A stretch of 64,000 nucleotides of DNA, from contig CAPQSW010000014.1 of assembly GCA_948688495.1 (NCBI GenBank), forward strand, positions 8,297 through 72,296. Reading direction: 5' to 3'. Source of the DNA: an uncultured Lachnospiraceae bacterium (GTDB lineage Bacteria; Bacillota; Clostridia; Lachnospirales; Lachnospiraceae). The position numbers and the translations under genes were made by a program. Shown here one piece after another: positions 16,492 through 25,595 of this stretch. Below the pieces are notes generated by a model. It was not told the origin of the DNA and did not search any database. It saw only the letters and a program-made list of their open reading frames with translations. Each line of letters begins with the position of its first letter. Position 1 is the stretch's first letter.

Positions 16492-18387
16492 TTGGTTGAA
16501 AAGATGAAGCTGCTGCATATTACCGGTCCCAAGGGAGATATTGACAGGGTAGTGAAGCTTTACCTGAACAAGTATGACATCCACTTTGAGAATGCAATGC
16601 AGAGCCTTGGAAATCTGAAAAATGTCCGTCCATTTGTGGAAACCAATCTCTATAAGGAGACAATGCAGCGGGGAGAAGAATTAAAAGAGTATATGGAAGG
16701 ACAGGCAGAAGAAACCATTGAGATGCGGGCGGCGCAGGCGCGAATCATTGTAGATGAGGTCTATGAACAGATCAAGGATGTGCGCAGCAGGCAGGAAGAA
16801 TGGAAGGAGAAGACTCTGGAGATTAAAACGTGGATGGAGGAAATTGCCCCATTTATCGGCTTGGATTTTGAGCTCTGCAAGCTCAAGGATTTCAGGTTTA
16901 TCGACTACCAGTTTGGAAGGATTAAGGTGGAAGATTACCATAAGCTTGAGCATTACATTTATAAGAATCCATATACGCTGTTTTATGAGTGCAACAATGA
17001 CAGTGAATATGTGTGGGGCGTGTATTTTGTGCCACATAAGTATTTGATGGAAGTCAAAGCCGTATATGCTTCTTTTCATTTTGAAGATATCGAGGTGTCG
17101 GACAAGTTTGAAAAAATGCCCAGGGAAATCTTTGATGAAGCAAGGAAGGCGTTAGAAACATGCGAGCAGGAGCTTGCGCGGTTACAGATTGAGGCAGCAG
17201 AGATAGTCATGGGCAGAAAACAGGACATTTTGTCTGCATGTGAGAGCTTAGAGAGTTATTGCAGGAATTTTGACATCCGAAAATATGCGGCCTGTGCTCA
17301 GGCGAATGACGAGAGCGGGGAGTATTATATCCTTTACGGCTGGATGGCAAGTAAAGATGCGGAAAGGCTGGAGGCTGAGATTGCACAGGATGATAAGATC
17401 ATCTGGGAGGAAGAAGAAGGCAATTCGGCCATCAATCCACCGACAAAGCTTAGGAATCCCAAAATCCTGAAGCCTTTTGAAATGTTTGTAGAAATGTATG
17501 GACTGCCGGCTTACAATGAGATGGACCCCACGCTTTTCATAGCATTAACCTATACGCTGATGTTCGGAATTATGTTTGGGGATGTAGGGCAGGGCGCCTG
17601 TCTTCTGATTGGAGGAATTTTGCTGTATAAGTTTAAGAAGCTGCGCCTGGCAGGGATTGTAGGCGTTGCCGGAATCTGGTCTGTGGTCTTCGGATTTCTG
17701 TATGGCAGTTTCTTTGGATTTGAGGAGATATTGCCTGCAGTGTGGATGAAACCAATGGATAATATTATGACAACGCTGATGCTGGCGATTGGATTTGGAG
17801 CGGTGTTAATCCTTATTGCCATGATACTCAATGTTATCAATGCCATAAGGGCGAAGGAGTATGGGAGGCTTTTGTTCCACCAGAGCGGGGTGGCAGGACT
17901 TATCTGTTATGGATTTGTAGTGTTGTGCGCGCTGCTCTTTGTCACGGGGAACGGGATTCCGGCAACGATTATTATTGGCATTGCGGTTGGCGTGCCGCTC
18001 ATTGCAATTCTGTTGAAAGAGCCCTTAAGCCGTCTGATTGAGCGCAAGAGCCGGATTTTTCCTGAGGGCAGTAAGGTAATGTTTTTTGTGGAGGCGCTGG
18101 TGGAAGGGTTTGACGTGGTGCTCAGCTATGCTACAAACACCATTTCCTTCGTGCGTGTAGGGGCTTTTGCATTGAGCCATGCGGGTATGATGGGTGTTGT
18201 GATGACCCTTGCAGGACTGGAAAAGGGCAGTCCGAACTGGATCATTATCGTGTTAGGCAATCTTCTGGTGGCGGGGCTTGAGGGCCTGATTGTAGGAATC
18301 CAGGTGCTTCGTCTGGAGTACTACGAAATGTTCAGCCGTTTTTACTCAGGGAGTGGGAAACCCTTTATCTCATATAGAAAAGATTAG
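16492..18387 (+). CDS. V/A-type ATPase membrane subunit I (a subunit)
   Basis: A 631-residue protein with a cytoplasmic N-terminal half of about 330 residues containing two coiled-coil arms (stalk attachment). The C-terminal half has about seven TM segments and forms the ion half-channels. The segment around NTISFVRVGAFALSHAGMM holds the conserved Arg opposite the rotor Glu. Start TTG at 16492 follows GGAGGAG; an ATG four codons later is the alternative. It is one of the longest genes of the operon and directly precedes the proteolipid gene. Confidence 0.95.
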   Translation: MVEKMKLLHITGPKGDIDRVVKLYLNKYDIHFENAMQSLGNLKNVRPFVETNLYKETMQRGEELKEYMEGQAEETIEMRAAQARIIVDEVYEQIKDVRSRQEEWKEKTLEIKTWMEEIAPFIGLDFELCKLKDFRFIDYQFGRIKVEDYHKLEHYIYKNPYTLFYECNNDSEYVWGVYFVPHKYLMEVKAVYASFHFEDIEVSDKFEKMPREIFDEARKALETCEQELARLQIEAAEIVMGRKQDILSACESLESYCRNFDIRKYAACAQANDESGEYYILYGWMASKDAERLEAEIAQDDKIIWEEEEGNSAINPPTKLRNPKILKPFEMFVEMYGLPAYNEMDPTLFIALTYTLMFGIMFGDVGQGACLLIGGILLYKFKKLRLAGIVGVAGIWSVVFGFLYGSFFGFEEILPAVWMKPMDNIMTTLMLAIGFGAVLILIAMILNVINAIRAKEYGRLLFHQSGVAGLICYGFVVLCALLFVTGNGIPATIIIGIAVGVPLIAILLKEPLSRLIERKSRIFPEGSKVMFFVEALVEGFDVVLSYATNTISFVRVGAFALSHAGMMGVVMTLAGLEKGSPNWIIIVLGNLLVAGLEGLIVGIQVLRLEYYEMFSRFYSGSGKPFISYRKD

Positions 18388-18398
18388 GAGGATACGTT

Positions 18399-18815
18399 AT
18401 GATAACAAAAATAATAGTAACAGTGATTTTACTTTGCAGCATGATTATTCCAGTCGGGGGTTTTTTACTTAGCAAACGAAAAGAAGGAGGATTTAAGGCA
18501 GCCCTGGCATGTAACATTTTTTTCTTTTTTGGGACGCTTCTTATTGCGGATGTCCTGATGTTTGGGGATGTGCAGGCAGCGGGGGAAGCGGCGCAGGCAG
18601 CCTCCAGTGCAGACAGCTGGCGTTATATTGCAGCAGCCCTGTCCACAGGCATGTCCTGTATCGGTGCGGGAATTGCAGTGGCAAGTGCAGCAAGCGCGGC
18701 CCTTGGAGCTTTGAGTGAGGATTCTTCCATTATGGGTAAGGCATTGATTTTTGTTGCGCTGGCAGAGTCCATTGCGTTATATGGACTTTTGATTTCATTT
18801 TCCATTCTTGGATAA
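18399..18815 (+). CDS. V/A-type ATPase proteolipid subunit K (c subunit)
   Basis: A 138-residue membrane protein with four hydrophobic segments. The second hairpin is typical: a small-residue helix (GAGIAVASAASAALGA) and a last helix with the ion-binding Glu in ALAESIALYG. The first hairpin is degenerate. It lacks the Gly motif and any central acidic residue, and is joined to the second by an Ala-rich loop (AAGEAAQAASSADS). One Glu per four helices agrees with other V-type K subunits. Whether the coupling ion is H+ or Na+ cannot be decided from this sequence. RBS TAGGAGG is strong, as expected for a subunit needed in many copies. Confidence 0.92.
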   Translation: MITKIIVTVILLCSMIIPVGGFLLSKRKEGGFKAALACNIFFFFGTLLIADVLMFGDVQAAGEAAQAASSADSWRYIAAALSTGMSCIGAGIAVASAASAALGALSEDSSIMGKALIFVALAESIALYGLLISFSILG

Positions 18816-18829
18816 TAAGGAGTATACCT

Positions 18830-19138
18830 ATGAAAATGTATCTGATCAGTGATAACAGGGACACTTATACCGGAATGCGCCTTGCAGGGATAGAAGGTGT
18901 GATTGTCCATGAGCGTCAGGAGTTAAAAGAGGCATTGGAGACTGTATTTCAGGATAAGGAAATCGGAATTGTACTCCTGACAGAAAAATTCGGCAGGGAG
19001 TTTCCGGATCTTATTGATGATGTAAAGCTGAATCGGCGCCTGCCCCTTTTGATTGAGATTCCTGACCGTCATGGAACGGGGAGGAATGAGAATTTTATCA
19101 CAGATTACGTCAGTGAAGCCATCGGCCTGAAATTGTAG
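18830..19138 (+). CDS. V/A-type ATPase subunit F
   Basis: A 102-residue central-stalk subunit that rotates with D and can regulate activity. The pattern of alternating strands and helices, with KMYLISDNRDTYTGMRLAGI at the start and GIVLLTEKFG in the middle, is typical. It lies 14 bp after K with AAGGAG upstream. Confidence 0.9.
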   Translation: MKMYLISDNRDTYTGMRLAGIEGVIVHERQELKEALETVFQDKEIGIVLLTEKFGREFPDLIDDVKLNRRLPLLIEIPDRHGTGRNENFITDYVSEAIGLKL

Positions 19139-19154
19139 GCGGAAGGGAGAAGAT

Positions 19155-19715
19155 ATGCAGATTAGGGAAAAACTAGAGGTATTCCGTAATTTTACCATTG
19201 ATATGGCGAAGGAGGAGGGCGGGAAGCTTATTGCAGATTTTGAAGCTTCAAGCAGTGAGGAAGTAGAGGCATTCCGGCAGACGAAGCTGGCAGAGCTGGA
19301 GCATAAAATCAAGGATGAAGAAAATAATTTCCGCAGGCAGATAAACAGTAGGATATCCAGGGAAATGCTGCGGCAGAAACGGAGCCTTGACGAGTGCAAG
19401 CGCATGTGGAGGAAAAAGCTCCTGGAGGAAGTAAAGAAACTTTTATCCGAGTACTTGAGGACAGAGGACTACTGGAAGTACCTCATTGCAAAAATCAAAA
19501 TGGCAATGGAGGTGGCAGGGGAGGAGAAGGTTATTATCTACATCAATCCTTCCGATGTAGAAAAGAAATCTCAGTTAGAAGCCCGTACCGGTGCGGAACT
19601 GACTATCAGCAATATTGATTTTGCTGGAGGGATCCGTGCTGTTATCCGCAGCAGGAATATTCTCATTGACGAATCCTTTGTGACGAAGCTGGAACAGGAG
19701 GAGACCTATCTATGA
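19155..19715 (+). CDS. V/A-type ATPase subunit E
   Basis: A 186-residue peripheral-stalk subunit. The N-terminal 100 residues form a long charged helix (to pair with the G/H subunit) and the C-terminal 80 form a small globular domain containing the conserved GGIRAVIRSRNILIDES-type stretch. It overlaps the A gene by 4 bp (ATGA), indicating coupled translation. Confidence 0.92.
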   Translation: MQIREKLEVFRNFTIDMAKEEGGKLIADFEASSSEEVEAFRQTKLAELEHKIKDEENNFRRQINSRISREMLRQKRSLDECKRMWRKKLLEEVKKLLSEYLRTEDYWKYLIAKIKMAMEVAGEEKVIIYINPSDVEKKSQLEARTGAELTISNIDFAGGIRAVIRSRNILIDESFVTKLEQEETYL

Positions 19716-21478
19716 GTGTGACAGGAAGCATATTTGGAATTAATGGGCCAATTATCAGAATCAAGGGGAATCCAGGATTTAAAATGTCAGAGATGGTCTA
19801 TGTGGGAGGAAGCCGGCTGGTAGGAGAGGTGATTTCCCTGAATAAAGATGAGACCGTTATTCAGGTGTTTGAAGAAACTACCGGGCTGCGTCCGGGGGAG
19901 ATTGTAGAGGGTGTGGGAGAGGCAATCTGTGTGACCCTTGCACCGGGAATCATCACGAATATTTTTGACGGGATCGAGCGTCCGCTACAGATGATAGGCG
20001 AGACGCACGGCGCATATATCCCCCGTGGCGTCAATGCGGAGCTTTTGGACAAAAGCCGTAAATGGGAGACGCAGATTCTTGTGAAGCCGCAGGATGTCGT
20101 AAGCGGCGGGACAATTATCGCCCAGGTACCGGAGACGCCTGCAATTACGCATAAGGTTATGGTACCGCCTGATATGGATGGGACGGTTATCTGGACGGCG
20201 GAAGACGGCAGGTATACGATTGAGGAACCGTTGGTGAAGATTGCGAGGGCGGATGGGAGCGAGGAGTGGCTTACGATGACACAGAAGTGGCCGATTCGTA
20301 TTCCCCGGCCAATTCACAGACGCTATGCCACAGACCGCCCATTGGTGACAGGGCAGCGTATTTTAGACACGCTGTTTCCCATTGCCAAGGGAGGCACGGC
20401 AGCAATTCCTGGCGGCTTTGGGACTGGAAAGACCATGACACAGCATCAGCTCGCCAAATGGTCTGATGCAGATATTATCATCTATATTGGCTGCGGGGAG
20501 CGCGGGAACGAGATGACGAATGTTTTGGAAGAATTTTCCAAACTCGTAGACCCCAAGACCGGCAATTTATTGATGGACAGGACAACTTTGATTGCCAATA
20601 CCTCCAATATGCCGGTGGCGGCGCGGGAGGCAAGTATTTATACCGGGCTTACACTTGCGGAATATTACAGGGATATGGGGTATCATGTGGCGATTATGGC
20701 AGATTCTACCTCCCGGTGGGCAGAGGCATTAAGGGAGCTTTCTGGAAGGCTTGAGGAAATGCCGGCAGAGGAAGGGTTTCCAGCATATCTTGCATCGAGG
20801 CTGTCTGCATTTTATGAGCGTGCCGGGTATGTGGAGAATTTAAATGGAACGGATGGGAGTGTTACCATCATCGGTGCAGTATCGCCCCAGGGTGGTGATT
20901 TCTCAGAACCGGTCACACAGAATACGAAACGCTTCGTGCGCTGTTTCCTTGCCTTGGACAAGGCGCTTGCCTATGCCAGACATTATCCGGCAATCAACTG
21001 GCTGACAAGTTATACGGAGTATCTGGGAGATTTGGAGAACTGGTATGGCGCCCATGTGGGAGCGGATTTTATTCCGTGCAGGAATGAGCTCCTTAAGATC
21101 CTCACGACAGAGAGCCGTTTGAATGAGATTGTAAAATTAATTGGAAGCGATGTACTTCCAGATGACCAGAAATTAATTCTTGAGATTGCAAGAGTGATCC
21201 GTTTAGGGTTTCTTCAGCAGAATGCATTTCATGAGGAGGATACATTTGTCCCAATGGCAAAACAGCTTGAGATGATGAAGGTAATTCTCTATCTCTATGA
21301 GAAATGTAAGGCGCTGATTGCGCTCGGCATGCCTATGGCATTGCTGAAAGAGAACCATATTTTTGAGCATGTGATTGCCATCAAATATGAAGTGGCAAAT
21401 AAAGATATGTACAAATTTGAAGAATACTATCAGATGATTGACAGTTTTTACCAGGGTCTGATGGAGAGCAATGCATAG
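19712..21478 (+). CDS. V/A-type ATPase catalytic subunit A
   Basis: A 588-residue nucleotide-binding catalytic subunit. The P-loop reads GGFGTGKT (near residues 234-241; GPFGSGKT in many relatives). The stretches GCGERGNEM, DSTSRWAEALRE and the bulge region before the P-loop are present, so it should be fully active. Strong AGGAGG just upstream. It is followed by B with the start codon placed 10 bases after its stop region. Confidence 0.98.
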   Translation: MSVTGSIFGINGPIIRIKGNPGFKMSEMVYVGGSRLVGEVISLNKDETVIQVFEETTGLRPGEIVEGVGEAICVTLAPGIITNIFDGIERPLQMIGETHGAYIPRGVNAELLDKSRKWETQILVKPQDVVSGGTIIAQVPETPAITHKVMVPPDMDGTVIWTAEDGRYTIEEPLVKIARADGSEEWLTMTQKWPIRIPRPIHRRYATDRPLVTGQRILDTLFPIAKGGTAAIPGGFGTGKTMTQHQLAKWSDADIIIYIGCGERGNEMTNVLEEFSKLVDPKTGNLLMDRTTLIANTSNMPVAAREASIYTGLTLAEYYRDMGYHVAIMADSTSRWAEALRELSGRLEEMPAEEGFPAYLASRLSAFYERAGYVENLNGTDGSVTIIGAVSPQGGDFSEPVTQNTKRFVRCFLALDKALAYARHYPAINWLTSYTEYLGDLENWYGAHVGADFIPCRNELLKILTTESRLNEIVKLIGSDVLPDDQKLILEIARVIRLGFLQQNAFHEEDTFVPMAKQLEMMKVILYLYEKCKALIALGMPMALLKENHIFEHVIAIKYEVANKDMYKFEEYYQMIDSFYQGLMESNA

Positions 21479-21488
21479 GAGGGCGGAT

Positions 21489-22859
21489 ATGGCGATTGAA
21501 TATTTAGGTTTGAGTGATATAAATGGTCCTCTGATTGTGCTTGAGGGAGTGCAAAATGCATCTTATGAGGAGGTTGTAGAATTTGTGGTGGAGGGAAAAC
21601 ACCGCAAGAAGGGAAAGATTGTCGCAGTGGATGAGGATAAAGCGGTCATTCAGGTGTTTGACAATACAGATGGGATGTCCCTCAAGAATACGCATACAAG
21701 ATTGAGCGGCCATCCTATGGAGCTAGGGCTTTCCCTGGAAATCCTGGGACGCACCTTCAATGGTCTGGGAGAGCCGATTGACGGCCTTGGGAAGATTGAG
21801 CCGGAGGTTGTGCGGGATATCAACGGACTGCCTCTAAATCCATGTACGAGGGAGTATCCAAGAAATTATATCCGTACCGGGATATCTGCCATTGACGGAT
21901 TGACAACTTTGATCCGGGGACAGAAGCTGCCTATATTTTCCGGGAATGGACTGCCCCATGACCAGCTTGCCGCACAGATTGTAGAGCAGGCTTCCCTGGG
22001 GGAAGAATCTGGGGAGGAGTTTGGCATTGTCTTTGCAGCGATGGGGCTCAAATATGATGTGGCAGATTTTTTTCGCAGAAGGTTTGAGGAGAGCGGCGCA
22101 AGTTCCCATGTTACCATGTTCTTAAATCTATCGAATGATCCGGTAGCAGAGCGTTTGATTACCCCCAAAATGGCATTGACAGCAGCAGAATACCTTGCGT
22201 TTGAAAAGAATATGCATATCCTGGTGATATTAACAGATATGACGTCCTATGCAGAGGCGATGCGTGAGATTTCAGCTTCCAAAGGTGAGATCCCAAGCCG
22301 GAAGGGTTATCCGGGGTATCTCTATAGTGAACTGGCGACCTTGTATGAACGTGCCGGGATTGTGAAAGGCAGGGAGGGCAGTGTCACACAGATTCCAATT
22401 CTCACCATGCCCAATGACGATATCACGCATCCGATCCCTGATTTGACCGGATATATTACGGAGGGGCAGATTGTGTTGGAGCGTTCCCTGCACCAGAAAA
22501 ATATTTATCCTCCGATTAACGTGCTGCCATCCCTGTCACGTCTGATGAAGGATGGAATCGGGGCTGATTATACCAGGGAAGACCATCAGGACGTGGCAAA
22601 CCAATTGTTTTCCTCGTATGCCAGAGTGGGGGAGGCACGTGACTTAGCGAGTGTTATCGGGGAGGACGAGCTTTCGGATACAGACCGGAAGTATCTGGAA
22701 TTTGGCGCCTGCTTTGAAAAAGAATTTGTGGCGCAGGGGATGAATGAGAACCGCACGATAGAAGAAACTCTGGATATCGGATGGCGCCTTTTGCATATTC
22801 TGCCCAGAGAAGAACTGGACCGCATTGATACGAAGATTTTAGAGAAGTTCATGAGGTGA
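21489..22859 (+). CDS. V/A-type ATPase regulatory subunit B
   Basis: A 456-residue non-catalytic partner of subunit A. The P-loop position reads SGNGLPHDQLA, lacking the GKT, as is normal for B subunits. TDMTSYAEAMREIS and GSVTQIPILTMPNDDITHP are conserved. I use the ATG at 21489, which follows AGGAGGGCGGAT; an in-frame ATG at 21471 lies within subunit A. Confidence 0.98.
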   Translation: MAIEYLGLSDINGPLIVLEGVQNASYEEVVEFVVEGKHRKKGKIVAVDEDKAVIQVFDNTDGMSLKNTHTRLSGHPMELGLSLEILGRTFNGLGEPIDGLGKIEPEVVRDINGLPLNPCTREYPRNYIRTGISAIDGLTTLIRGQKLPIFSGNGLPHDQLAAQIVEQASLGEESGEEFGIVFAAMGLKYDVADFFRRRFEESGASSHVTMFLNLSNDPVAERLITPKMALTAAEYLAFEKNMHILVILTDMTSYAEAMREISASKGEIPSRKGYPGYLYSELATLYERAGIVKGREGSVTQIPILTMPNDDITHPIPDLTGYITEGQIVLERSLHQKNIYPPINVLPSLSRLMKDGIGADYTREDHQDVANQLFSSYARVGEARDLASVIGEDELSDTDRKYLEFGACFEKEFVAQGMNENRTIEETLDIGWRLLHILPREELDRIDTKILEKFMR

Positions 22860-22863
22860 TTCA

Positions 22864-23490
22864 ATGGACCCTAATACATTTCCAACAAAAGGAAACCTGA
22901 TACTGGCAAAGAATTCTCTGGCGCTTTCCAGGCAGGGGTATGACCTGATGGATAAGAAGCGCAATATATTGATTCGGGAATTGATGGATTTGATTGAGCA
23001 GGCGGCAGATATACAAAAGGAGATTGATGTGACATTTACCAGCGCCTACCTGGCGCTGCAGAAGGCAAATATCCAGATGGGCATCCATGAAGTTGAGGTG
23101 CTTAGCAAGCGCGTTCCGGTAGAGGACTCGATTGTTATCAAGCGGCGCAGCGTTATGGGGACGGAAATTCCCAAGGTAGAGTACAGCGGGGAAGCATTAA
23201 AGCCGCATTATCCTTTCTTTGGAACGAAAATGTCTTTAGATGAGGCATGTGAAAAATTCCAAAGAGTAAAGGAACTGACCATCCGCCTGGCGCAGATTGA
23301 GACGAGTGCATATCGTCTTGCATATAACATTAAGAAGACGCAGAAAAGGGCCAATGCCCTGCAGAATATCACGATTCCCAAATATGAAGACCTGGTTAAG
23401 ACGATTCAGGGTGCGCTGGAGGAGAAGGAGCGGGAAGAATTTACGAGATTAAAAGTCATTAAGCGGATGAAACAAAGAAAGGCAGAGTAA
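22864..23490 (+). CDS. V/A-type ATPase subunit D
   Basis: A 208-residue central rotor shaft with two long helices in a coiled coil. The ends carry NTFPTKGNLILAKNSLALS and the C-terminal RANALQNITIPKYEDLVKTI typical of the family. It closes the ATPase gene set. Its stop codon overlaps the start of the MoxR gene (TAATG), which ties the following genes to the operon. Confidence 0.95.
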   Translation: MDPNTFPTKGNLILAKNSLALSRQGYDLMDKKRNILIRELMDLIEQAADIQKEIDVTFTSAYLALQKANIQMGIHEVEVLSKRVPVEDSIVIKRRSVMGTEIPKVEYSGEALKPHYPFFGTKMSLDEACEKFQRVKELTIRLAQIETSAYRLAYNIKKTQKRANALQNITIPKYEDLVKTIQGALEEKEREEFTRLKVIKRMKQRKAE

Positions 23491-24434
23491 TGAAAACAGG
23501 AAGCAGCAGCGAACAGACGCCGGCGTTTGTGATTATAAATGAAGTGAAGAAGGCAGTAATCGGAAAGGACGACTGCATTGCCAAAGCTGTGGCAGCTATT
23601 TTGGCAGGCGGGCATATTCTCCTAAATGATATTCCGGGGGTGGGAAAGACGACCCTGGCTATGGCTCTGGCAAGTTCCATGTCTTTGGAGCAGAACCGGG
23701 TACAGTTTACGCCCGATGTCCTGCCTTCTGATTTGACAGGATTTTCCATGTATCAGAAGGATAGCGGGACATTTGCCTATCAGCCGGGCAGTGTGATGTG
23801 CAATCTACTGCTTGCAGATGAAATTAACCGTACGTCTCCCAAAACACAGTCGGCTCTTTTGGAGGTTATGGAGGAGCAAAAAGTTACGGTGGATGGTATT
23901 ACACATGAAGTTCCGTCGCCTTTTATTGTAATTGCGACCCAGAACCCATTTGGAAGCGCCGGGACGTGGATGCTGCCGGAAGCACAGTTAGACCGTTTTA
24001 TGGTCTGCCTGAAATTGGGTTATCCTGATATGGAGGAAGAAATCAATATTTTAAAAGGGATGCAGCAAAAGGAGGAAGTACATGCGGTAGTTTCCAGGGA
24101 GGAACTGCTTTTCATGCAGAGAGAAGCAGATCAGGTATTTGTGGATGAACAGATGTACCGGTATGTGGGAAATCTGGCAGACAAAACCAGAAACCATCCG
24201 ATGATTGACCTTGGGCTTAGTCCAAGAGGTACGATTAATATCTTACAGATGGCAAAAGCAGTCGCATTTTTACGCCAGCGTTCCTATGTGGTTCCAGAAG
24301 ATGTGGAGGATATTTTTTCCGCGGTCTGTGCGCACCGGATTATTCTTAGTACCAAGGCACGGGTGGCGCATCTGGATGCAGATGAGGTGCTGGCAGAAGT
24401 TTTGCGCAAGGTTCCGGCGCCTAAGATTCTTTAG
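23490..24434 (+). CDS. MoxR-family AAA+ ATPase
   Basis: A 314-residue AAA+ chaperone-like ATPase with Walker A GVGKTT (residues 50-55), Walker B LLADEINR, sensor 1 IATQNP and the second AAA lid. MoxR ATPases commonly sit beside DUF58 and transglutaminase genes, as here, and are thought to help assemble or activate a partner protein; the substrate is usually unknown. The start overlaps the V-ATPase subunit D stop by one base. Confidence 0.95.
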   Translation: MKTGSSSEQTPAFVIINEVKKAVIGKDDCIAKAVAAILAGGHILLNDIPGVGKTTLAMALASSMSLEQNRVQFTPDVLPSDLTGFSMYQKDSGTFAYQPGSVMCNLLLADEINRTSPKTQSALLEVMEEQKVTVDGITHEVPSPFIVIATQNPFGSAGTWMLPEAQLDRFMVCLKLGYPDMEEEINILKGMQQKEEVHAVVSREELLFMQREADQVFVDEQMYRYVGNLADKTRNHPMIDLGLSPRGTINILQMAKAVAFLRQRSYVVPEDVEDIFSAVCAHRIILSTKARVAHLDADEVLAEVLRKVPAPKIL

Positions 24435-24464
24435 TACAGCGGGAGTAACCGGTAGGAGCAGATT

Positions 24465-25556
24465 ATGTGGAAGAAGATACTGTATGTGCTGGGAACAGCG
24501 GGAATTTTTTATCTTGCAGTGTTATATAGGAGTAAAGGGTTGTTGTCGGTATCTCTTGCGGTGCTTTTGCTGCCGCTTTTGTTTTTGTGCGTGTTGTCCG
24601 GTGTGAAACAAAGGCTTAAATTTGAGCTTTTGTTTTCTTGTTATCCGGTGGAGCAAACAGGGGATTATCTTGTGGGCCTTCGTATAGAGAACCGAAGCGG
24701 TATCTATCTGCCCCGTGTCAGGGCAAAGATTCAGGTAAAAAGTATGCATACGGGTAAAAAACAGTGGGTGAAAGTCAGAGGAAAGGTTTCGGCAGATGGA
24801 GTGGCAGAATTGGCGGGTCTAATCCGTGAACCGGACTTTGGCATGTGGCTGGCCAGGTGCAAATGGGTCCGTTTTTATGAGTGGACAAATTTTCTGTATC
24901 TGTGTCCAAGGGTACGGGATGAGAAACAGGTGATGATCTTTCCGGCAGTCTATGAGACAAATATCAAGATTGGGATACGCACGCGCTTGTTTTGGTCAGA
25001 TGGGGAGCAGTACCATCCACAGGTCAGCGGCGATGATCCTTCCGAGACCCTTAAGCTTCGTGCGTATCAAAAAGGGGACCGGATGAATCGGATTCACTGG
25101 AAGCTTTCAGCGAAGAATGAAGAACTCATTGTTGCGGAGATGGGTATGCCGATAAGCTGCAATGTAGTTATTTTTCTGGATGGGGAGCCCGCAGTTATGG
25201 GGAGGAAGGAATCACGCGCCTATTGGGAGATGTTGCACAGCATTTCTCAAAAGATGCTTGACGAGGAGTGTCCCCATTATATTGTCTGGCGTGACAGGCA
25301 GTATAAGGAGATGCTCTGTCGTACGGCGATCCGTAAGGTGGAGGATTTGATGGATTTTTGGTGTCAAATTTCACCGGACAGAATGGAAAAAGGGGCGAAT
25401 CCCGGGGAGTATGCGAGGCTCTTTCCCGGGGAAGCGTATGCTTCTTTCCTTATGTGGAATCAGAAGCTTGAGTTGATATGCAATGATAAGAAGATCATTC
25501 AGATAAAACCGGAACAGGTGAGAGAGCAGTTGATGGAGCTGGAATTATTGCTGTAA
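24465..25556 (+). CDS. DUF58 domain protein, membrane-anchored
   Basis: A 363-residue protein with two N-terminal hydrophobic segments (about residues 5-45) and a DUF58 domain. The conserved DDPSETLKLRAYQKGDRMN and IHWKLSAKNEELIVAE stretches are present. DUF58 folds are related to von Willebrand A domains, and the family is usually encoded with MoxR. Biochemical role unknown. RBS TAGGAG precedes the ATG. Confidence 0.92.
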   Translation: MWKKILYVLGTAGIFYLAVLYRSKGLLSVSLAVLLLPLLFLCVLSGVKQRLKFELLFSCYPVEQTGDYLVGLRIENRSGIYLPRVRAKIQVKSMHTGKKQWVKVRGKVSADGVAELAGLIREPDFGMWLARCKWVRFYEWTNFLYLCPRVRDEKQVMIFPAVYETNIKIGIRTRLFWSDGEQYHPQVSGDDPSETLKLRAYQKGDRMNRIHWKLSAKNEELIVAEMGMPISCNVVIFLDGEPAVMGRKESRAYWEMLHSISQKMLDEECPHYIVWRDRQYKEMLCRTAIRKVEDLMDFWCQISPDRMEKGANPGEYARLFPGEAYASFLMWNQKLELICNDKKIIQIKPEQVREQLMELELLL

Positions 25557-25595
25557 CAATAGGCTTTCATTGGCAGCTTAAAAGGAGTGTGGCTC

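Noticed and set aside
19712..21478. P-loop change in V-ATPase subunit A (GGFGTGKT) as a defect
   Set aside because: The Gly-Lys-Thr core is kept and I believe this variant occurs in other clostridial A subunits.
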